Assembly (NCBI GenBank): GCA_949318235.1
Contig: OX439133.1
Span: 13,694,146-13,758,145 of the forward strand
DNA from: Ecdyonurus torrentis
Taxonomy: Eukaryota; Arthropoda; Insecta; Ephemeroptera; Heptageniidae
Reading direction: 5' to 3'
Length of the DNA stretch: 64,000 nt
The translations under genes and the position numbers were made by a program. Positions within the stretch are counted from its first letter, which is position 1. The number at the start of each line of letters is the position of its first letter. Below are positions 62,466-64,000 of this stretch, one piece after another. Below the pieces are notes generated by a model. That model was not told the DNA's origin, did no database searches, and saw only the letters and a list, made by a program, of their open reading frames with translations.

Positions 62466-64000
62466 AATATCAAGGATTGTATATAGGTATACTTTCTACG
62501 TGTTTCAAGCTGATTAAAATTTTTGAGAATATTTCATCACTGATATGATAACCTTTATGGAATATTTTGCTACCTTTTCCTTACTTGATTAAAAAATAAT
62601 AAATAAATAAATAAAGCATACATAATCTTTAAAAAATAAGAAATTATTGATCTGTTATTTACTATATTTAATTCAGGTCACATTTTGATAACTATACTCT
62701 AATTAGATTACATTGTACACATATTATTTTTATTTATTAATTTAATTATTATTTCTTTATACATAGATATATCATTGAAATAATAGGTCGAGTTATAATA
62801 ATGCAGTACAGATATAAATTGCATGCACTTATTGTGCACGTGCAGTCGTATGTAATATGATATTATGTACTTACATTTCTGCAATTGCAATTTTTGTAAC
62901 CTGAGGTGAGAGAAAATAATTCGACCGATTCGTCCTCTCACTTTTTTTCTCACAATAGAAAATTTAATATTTTTCTAGTTATTATTATGTAAGCTTTGTA
63001 TTTTATACCTATATAAATATGTGCTAGAGTAAAATTATAGTTTTAACAATATTTTTATGCTTGTATACTCTAATGTATTGACATTTGTCTGTATTTGGAA
63101 ACATCAATAAATCAAATCAATAATAAATTAGTACAGTTCCAGTTTTTTTTTTTTTTTTAGAAATTTTTGCGTGAATTTGGAATTTTCTTGTAAAAATAAA
63201 TAACCATATGCAAACTTTATGTTTTACATGATGAAGGGTTGAAGAAGAGTCATATCTCTGATCTCTGACATTCAAGAACAAATCCCTTAATTATATTATA
63301 CGTTTTTATATTTTAATATGAAATTCAATGGCATACTCTACTCTAAATATATTATAAAAATTTAATAGCCGTAACCATTTAATTTTATAGATAGAGAGAA
63401 AAAAATACACTATTAAAATTAGCAAATGGAATCAAAATTAATGAATCAAAATTTTATAAAATATATTTCATATCACCCCCTCCCCCTCATTTTAACATAT
63501 TTCTCCAATTACCCTTAGTATATTAAGGTCTTAGTTCATTTTTATTAAAACACACACGTTAATTTGCAATTGTTAAATTGCAATTAAACCTGTAGTAATT
63601 AAATTCGTTGTTCCATAAGAAGAGCATTCTGTGTAAAGTGATAACAATTCGAACGCAAGTTGAAATTTTTTTATATTGTAGAATCCATTCTTGACGAAAA
63701 AGTACTAGAAACTGTATATTATCAAATGCATTCCATTCAATTGAAAATGTATTCGAGAAGCTATAGATTATTATAGTATGTATATCACATTATATTGATG
63801 CGTAAATGACAGCTATATGAATGGACTGATAAATATTGACTCTGATGTTTCAATGTATATTTAGGTATTTTTATCTGTGATTGAAGTAAGTACGCTTTGT
63901 TCACATATGTGACACGTATACACGTGATTCATTTGTTTATATAACTTTTAAACGTGTGAAATGATTGATAATATGGTATAGACAATGGTTCAAAGAAGCT
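62466..64000. other. AT-rich end of window, no gene seen
   Basis: A small inverted patch (GGTGAGAGAAAATAA against CTCTCACTTTTTTTCTCAC) lies at about 62904-62952. Otherwise no feature was supported. Confidence 0.5.

Overview
The window is AT-rich animal nuclear DNA, almost certainly from an invertebrate. The evidence is a spliced secreted-protease gene with GT-AG introns, a tRNA gene with A and B boxes, a non-LTR retrotransposon, and very dense short inverted-repeat elements (MITE-like) and microsatellites. The phylum cannot be fixed from the sequence. One TCAGTC initiator-like site is weakly arthropod-like. There is no prokaryotic gene organisation and no operon.

Three things are gene-like with good support. 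(1) A tRNA-Arg(UCU) gene lies at 5859-5931. (2) A 5'-truncated, frameshifted LINE lies at 13250-16659, flanked by a 13-bp target-site duplication. Its first open frame starts inside the C-terminal part of a macro (ADP-ribose-binding) domain, followed by a proline-rich linker, an endonuclease and a reverse transcriptase. (3) A seven-exon gene at 31057-34272 encodes a 260-residue secreted chymotrypsin-fold protein. All three catalytic residues are replaced (His57 to Thr, Asp102 to Asn, Ser195 to Val), while the signal peptide, activation site, Asp194 equivalent and three disulfides remain. It is a serine-protease pseudoenzyme. Two promoter-like blocks with several CACGTG boxes (about 38.8-39.15 kb and 48.45-48.9 kb) may start transcripts whose coding exons I could not find.

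Everything else is repeat. I distinguish about ten families of short terminal-inverted-repeat elements, named A to K here for convenience. A has TA-flanked GGGTGTATGC ends. B has AGCCATAGACC ends. C is a near-perfect 316-bp foldback. D is at 29 kb, E has TAGACC ends, F has GACATTGTCC ends, and G is at 34.8 and 56.1 kb. H is rich in palindromic AGCATAAATTATGCT-like motifs. I is at 37.4, 44.8, 48.1 and 60.3 kb, J has TTAA-GGGAGTAGGG ends, and K has ATGGAGGTTATCGGTT ends. Several copies are nested or abut each other. Six of these unrelated families carry the perfect CRE/ATF palindrome TGACGTCA, and all 18 copies I counted in the window fall inside them.

Microsatellites are exceptionally long: (CTTT)n about 375 bp, (ACTC)n about 770 bp, (TATC)n about 580 bp, (TTCG/TTCA)n and (TGAT/TGAA)n about 240-260 bp, plus many AG/CT, AT and homopolymer tracts. 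Long open frames across these arrays are translation artefacts of the repeats. The protease-like gene sits in the middle of them: arrays abut the splice donors of its introns 1 and 3, and the 770-bp array ends about 290 bp upstream of its start codon.
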